From contig CAJCBN010000147.1 of the NCBI GenBank assembly GCA_903960645.1, positions 1 to 7,742 on the forward strand: a stretch of 7,742 nucleotides of DNA, given 5' to 3'. The notes below the pieces were generated by a model. That model did not search any database and was not told where the DNA came from. It was given only the letters and a program-made list of their open reading frames with translations. Every line of letters starts with the position of its first letter. The stretch's first letter is position 1. Positions 5,775-7,742 of the stretch are shown here, in pieces. Origin of the DNA: an uncultured Actinomycetes bacterium. GTDB lineage: Bacteria; Actinomycetota; Thermoleophilia; Gaiellales; F1-60-MAGs149. The translations under genes were made by a program, and so were the position numbers.

Positions 5775-7048
5775 TGCAGTCTCCCCCAGAGTGCCGAAAC
5801 GCCGACGGTAAGCCACGCGTTGGCGGTCCAGACGATCGTGCCGGTGGTGAGGCCAGCGGTCACCACAGCCAGGAACCCGAGCGTGTTGCAGAACAGGCGC
5901 CGCCGCGCCCGGCCCCGGTTGCGCGTGGCCCACAGCGCCAGCAGCGCGAGCGCCAGGCAGATCACGGCGGCACCACCGAGGACGGCGAGGCCGGCGGCGG
6001 CATCGGTGCGCCCGATCGGCTTTGCGACCTCGATCCCGGAGCGCGTCAGCTGGACGCCGGCGGCCACGCCGATGCCGGCGAGCAGCACGCCAAATGCGAG
6101 CAGGATGACGCCGACGCGCAGCGCCCCGGTGCGCACACCCGGGCGCTCCTGCTCGGGCTCGGGGGCGAGCAGCGTCGGAGGGACATCCTCCATCGCGATG
6201 CGGGTCGTCGCCCGGGCGTCGTCCTCGGGGAGAATCGGCACGTCGCCGGCCAGCATGCGCGCGACGTCCTCGGCGCGCGGCCGGCGCTCAGGCGCGCGCT
6301 GCAGGAGCGAGAGGATCAGCGCCTCGGCCTCGGGCGGCAGGTCGGGCGCGAAGGCCGACGGCGGCGGCGGGTCCTCGTGCATCCGGCGCATGCCCACCTC
6401 CATGCGATCGGAGCCCTCGAACGGCAGCGACCCGGTCGCCAGCTCGTAGAGGATGCAGCCGAGCGCGTACATGTCGGCGCGCTCGGTGACGTCGAGCCCG
6501 GCGGCCTGCTCCGGGGCCCAGTACTCGGGACTGCCGACGAGCGAGCCATCGTCGGTGATGTCCGTCTCCTCGGCGCTGCGGCGCAGCACGTCGGCGAGGC
6601 CAAAGTCGGCGACGCGCAGCTGCCCGTCATCCCCGAACAGCACGTTGCCCGGCTTGAGATCCCGGTGCGTGACGCCCGCGGAGTGCGCATGCGCAATGCC
6701 GCGCGCCATCGCGAGTCCCAGCTCGGCGACCTCGGGCCAAGGCAGCGGCGCGTCCTGCACTCGCCGGACGAGCGTGCCGCCGCCGCAGTGCTCCTGCACG
6801 AGGAACGGCGCCGGCAGCGCCTCGTCAAAGTCGAGCACCTGGACGATGTTCGGATGGCGCAGCTGCGCGAGCGTGGTCGCCTCGCGTTGGAAGCGCCGCC
6901 GCGCCTCCTCGTCCGTGGCAACCCAGGGGTGCAACATCTTGACCGCGACGACGCGGTCGAGCCGGAGGTCGCGTGCGCGGAACACCTCGCCCGTGCCGCC
7001 GCGACCGAGCGACGACTCGAGACGATAACGGCCGCCGAGGTCGGTCAT
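5771..7048 (-). CDS. Membrane-anchored Ser/Thr protein kinase (PknB-like catalytic domain)
   Basis: This is a 425-residue eukaryotic-type (Hanks) protein kinase. Residues 8-267 form the catalytic domain with every key residue: glycine loop LGRGGTGEV (14-22), Lys37 in VAVKML, Glu56 for the salt bridge, catalytic loop HRDLKPGN (128-135; Asp130), DFG (148-150) and APE (178-180). The activation loop (151-177) offers Thr162, Thr165, Ser169 and Ser173 as phosphorylation sites. A Pro/Glu-rich linker (268-310) leads to three or four membrane helices (about 311-332, 352-373, 388-420) with only short loops. There are no PASTA repeats or other extracellular sensor domains, unlike PknB. The ATG at 7048 follows AGGGCGGA with a 4-base gap, and this ribosome site overlaps the stop of the zinc-ribbon gene. 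An open extension to 7264 has low-complexity Arg/Ser composition and overlaps that gene in another frame, so I reject it. Substrates are unknown; its operon partners are candidates. Confidence 0.93.
   Translation of the reverse strand: MTDLGGRYRLESSLGRGGTGEVFRARDLRLDRVVAVKMLHPWVATDEEARRRFQREATTLAQLRHPNIVQVLDFDEALPAPFLVQEHCGGGTLVRRVQDAPLPWPEVAELGLAMARGIAHAHSAGVTHRDLKPGNVLFGDDGQLRVADFGLADVLRRSAEETDITDDGSLVGSPEYWAPEQAAGLDVTERADMYALGCILYELATGSLPFEGSDRMEVGMRRMHEDPPPPSAFAPDLPPEAEALILSLLQRAPERRPRAEDVARMLAGDVPILPEDDARATTRIAMEDVPPTLLAPEPEQERPGVRTGALRVGVILLAFGVLLAGIGVAAGVQLTRSGIEVAKPIGRTDAAAGLAVLGGAAVICLALALLALWATRNRGRARRRLFCNTLGFLAVVTAGLTTGTIVWTANAWLTVGVSALWGRLQ
5781..5787 (-). promoter_or_regulatory. 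Shine-Dalgarno of the amidohydrolase gene
   Basis: GGGGGAG stands 6 bases before ATG 5774 and lies inside the last codons of the kinase gene. Together with the ATGA overlap it fixes the start and points to coupled translation. Confidence 0.7.
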
Positions 7049-7052
7049 CGCG

Positions 7053-7060
7053 TCCGCCCT
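7053..7060 (-). promoter_or_regulatory. Shine-Dalgarno of the kinase gene
   Basis: AGGGCGGA lies 4 bases before ATG 7048 and overlaps the stop codon of the preceding small gene. It supports the short kinase start, which places the glycine loop at the usual distance from the N-terminus. Confidence 0.55.
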
Positions 7061-7406
7061 ACGCGGCTTCGGCGCCGGGACCGAAGTCCTCGGGCAGGAT
7101 CCGCAGGTCGGGCGCCGGGTCGCCGTACGGCCGGCGCTCGACGAGCGGATCGACCCGCTCGATCGCCTCGAGATGGCGCTCGAGCGAGACGCGCGCGCGG
7201 CGCATGACCTGGTCGTAGCGCGCGACGGCCTCCTGCGGGACGCATTCGCGGGCCGTCCCGCCACAATCGGGGCAGCGCAGGTCGATCTCCCAGAGGTCGT
7301 CGCCGAGCCGGCGCCACTGCACGGGCTGCATCAGCCGGGAGGGGCACGCCCGACAGCGCTCGAGGGCGGTGTCGGCGTTGCCGGTGAGCCGTTCGGAGCG
7401 ATCCAT
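7059..7406 (-). CDS. Small zinc-ribbon-like protein of unknown function
   Basis: This 115-residue soluble protein has two CxxC knuckles, C18-x-x-C21 and C45-x-x-C48 (LRCPDCGG), spaced as in a zinc ribbon, with Trp31 and Trp39 between them. A charged, probably helical segment (about 56-90) follows, and the C-terminus contains ILPEDF (103-108). From memory, proteins with the pattern CxxC...W...LRCPxC...helix...ILPEDF recur in Solirubrobacterales and relatives, usually without a name; this was not searched. No enzymatic motif is present. Binding of nucleic acid or protein through the zinc ribbon is a guess. It opens a tight unit with the kinase (10-base gap) and the amidohydrolase. No Shine-Dalgarno precedes ATG 7406, but TAGCCT stands 8 bases upstream, so the mRNA may be nearly leaderless. 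An inverted repeat overlaps this putative promoter. Confidence 0.8.
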   Translation of the reverse strand: MDRSERLTGNADTALERCRACPSRLMQPVQWRRLGDDLWEIDLRCPDCGGTARECVPQEAVARYDQVMRRARVSLERHLEAIERVDPLVERRPYGDPAPDLRILPEDFGPGAEAA

Positions 7407-7414
7407 CTGCGCGA

Positions 7415-7420
7415 AGGCTA
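7415..7420 (-). promoter_or_regulatory. Candidate -10 box of the zinc-ribbon/kinase/hydrolase unit
   Basis: TAGCCT fits TAnnnT and ends 8 bases before ATG 7406, giving a leader of zero to two bases. The -35 region is poor. The box overlaps the promoter-proximal arm of the inverted repeat at 7417-7446. Confidence 0.38.
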
Positions 7421-7446
7421 CGGCGCTGCCCGGACAGAGCCGTAGC
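7417..7446. promoter_or_regulatory. Operator-like inverted repeat upstream of the zinc-ribbon gene
   Basis: GCTACGGC (7417-7424) and GCCGTAGC (7439-7446) are perfect 8-bp inverted arms separated by 14 bases, so arm centres lie 22 bases apart, two turns of B-DNA. The near arm covers part of the presumed -10 box and the far arm covers the -35. That geometry suits a dimeric repressor. It could also be an RNA hairpin if transcription reads through from upstream. Confidence 0.45.
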
Positions 7447-7467
7447 GCTCGGCTCGACGTCGAGCGC
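7445..7467. other. Nested palindrome in the 7407-7510 intergenic region
   Basis: GCGCTCG (7445-7451) pairs with CGAGCGC (7461-7467) around 9 bases. Alternatively GCTCGACGTCGAGC (7452-7465) is a perfect 14-bp palindrome. The two foldings exclude each other, and the first shares two bases with the distal arm of the neighbouring inverted repeat. Confidence 0.35.
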
Positions 7468-7485
7468 CCGCGCCGCCGTCAGCTG

Positions 7486-7510
7486 CCAGCGGGCCGGGCC
7501 GGACCGGGCC
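7486..7510 (-). terminator. Possible GC-rich terminator after the membrane-protein gene
   Basis: Directly after the stop at 7511, the minus strand reads a run of GGCCC/CCGG units able to form several short GC-only stems. There is no T-run, so an intrinsic terminator is only possible, not shown. Confidence 0.25.
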
Positions 7511-7742
7511 CTACCCACCGTCCACGGCGTTCCGTCCCGCCACGAACGCCGCCAGCACTCCACCGGCTGCGATCGGCACGAGACCGAGCGCGCCGAATCG
7601 TCCCGCGCCGTCGCCGAGGACACCGATGCCGAGCGCCGCGGTGATCACCAGGCCGAGGGAGGCGATGGCACCGACCGTGACGGGGCCGAGCTTCGGCAGC
7701 GCCCATAGACGGGAGAGCTGGGGGACGAGGGTGCCGCCGATG
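7511..7742 (-). CDS. C-terminal fragment of a membrane protein (5' end outside window)
   Basis: An open frame enters from the right edge and ends at TAG 7513-7511, giving 76 residues plus one split codon. The fragment contains a basic/polar stretch (RLWALPKLG), then two hydrophobic helices (about residues 21-42 and 48-69 of the fragment) joined by a short Gly-rich GDGAGRFG turn, and a short polar tail ending DGG. The composition is clearly that of an integral membrane protein, while other frames here give Arg-rich low-complexity products. I do not recognise the family; no motif allows a substrate or activity to be named. It ends 105 bases before the zinc-ribbon start and probably belongs to a separate transcript. 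Confidence 0.6.
   Translation of the reverse strand, partial: IGGTLVPQLSRLWALPKLGPVTVGAIASLGLVITAALGIGVLGDGAGRFGALGLVPIAAGGVLAAFVAGRNAVDGG

Noticed and set aside
5775..5933. N-terminal extension of the amidohydrolase to an upstream ATG
   Set aside because: The extra residues overlap the kinase C-terminus in another frame and resemble no family member. ATG 5774 has a strong Shine-Dalgarno and an ATGA overlap.
4566..6449. Plus-strand open frame of 627 codons opposite the hydrolase and kinase
   Set aside because: The minus strand here has complete catalytic motifs for two known families. The plus product has no recognisable domain and shifts composition along its length.
5774..7207. Plus-strand open frame opposite the kinase gene
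   Set aside because: Antisense shadow of a kinase with all Hanks motifs; the product is Arg/Gly/Ala low complexity.
7049..7264. N-terminal extension of the kinase
   Set aside because: It overlaps the zinc-ribbon gene and is Arg/Ser low complexity. The start at 7048 has a ribosome site and the usual distance to the glycine loop.
7479..7706. 75-codon minus-strand frame starting at 7706
   Set aside because: Arg-rich low complexity; the alternative frame ending at 7511 encodes two clear membrane helices and is the better candidate.

Overview
The window is high-GC bacterial DNA in which every gene I can support reads on the minus strand. I place it in the Actinomycetota, most likely class Thermoleophilia (Solirubrobacterales-like). 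The reasons are the base composition, a small CxxC...CxxC protein ending in an ILPEDF motif that I remember as common in that class, a coproheme-pathway heme enzyme, and starts that look leaderless. The taxonomic call is inference from memory and was not searched.

Layout in transcription order (right to left). At 7742-7511 is the C-terminal end of an unrecognised membrane protein. A 104-base gap (7510-7407) rich in inverted repeats follows. Next comes a compact three-gene unit: a 115-residue zinc-ribbon-like protein (7406-7059), a membrane-anchored Ser/Thr protein kinase (7048-5771, 10-base gap), and an M20-type Zn-dependent amidohydrolase of the hydantoinase/carbamoylase family (5774-4587). 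The kinase stop and hydrolase start share an ATGA, so these two are very probably translationally coupled. A 279-base intergenic region (4586-4308) carries two copies of a large dyad built on the 14-bp palindrome TGGGCCCGGGCCCA. Then come a DUF305 lipoprotein (4307-3693), a coproheme decarboxylase chdC/hemQ (3616-2876) and, after 125 bases, an MMPL/RND-family transporter (2750 to beyond the left edge). The transporter has about 260 residues of coiled coil inserted in its second extracytoplasmic loop.

How the genes fit together: the zinc-ribbon, kinase and amidohydrolase look like one operon, but nothing in the sequence shows a shared pathway. ChdC makes heme from coproheme. The DUF305 lipoprotein is probably an extracytoplasmic metal-related (possibly copper-related) protein. 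The MMPL protein is a proton-driven exporter of unknown, probably lipidic, cargo. Three genes (zinc-ribbon, DUF305, chdC) have a TAnnnT box 6-8 bases before the ATG and no Shine-Dalgarno, as expected for leaderless or nearly leaderless mRNAs. For chdC this favours a start seven codons inside the longest frame.

The most notable unexplained signals are the paired GGGCCC dyads, the operator-like inverted repeat in front of the zinc-ribbon gene, and the long heptad-repeat insertion in the MMPL protein. I saw no rRNA, tRNA, CRISPR array, IS element or phage gene.
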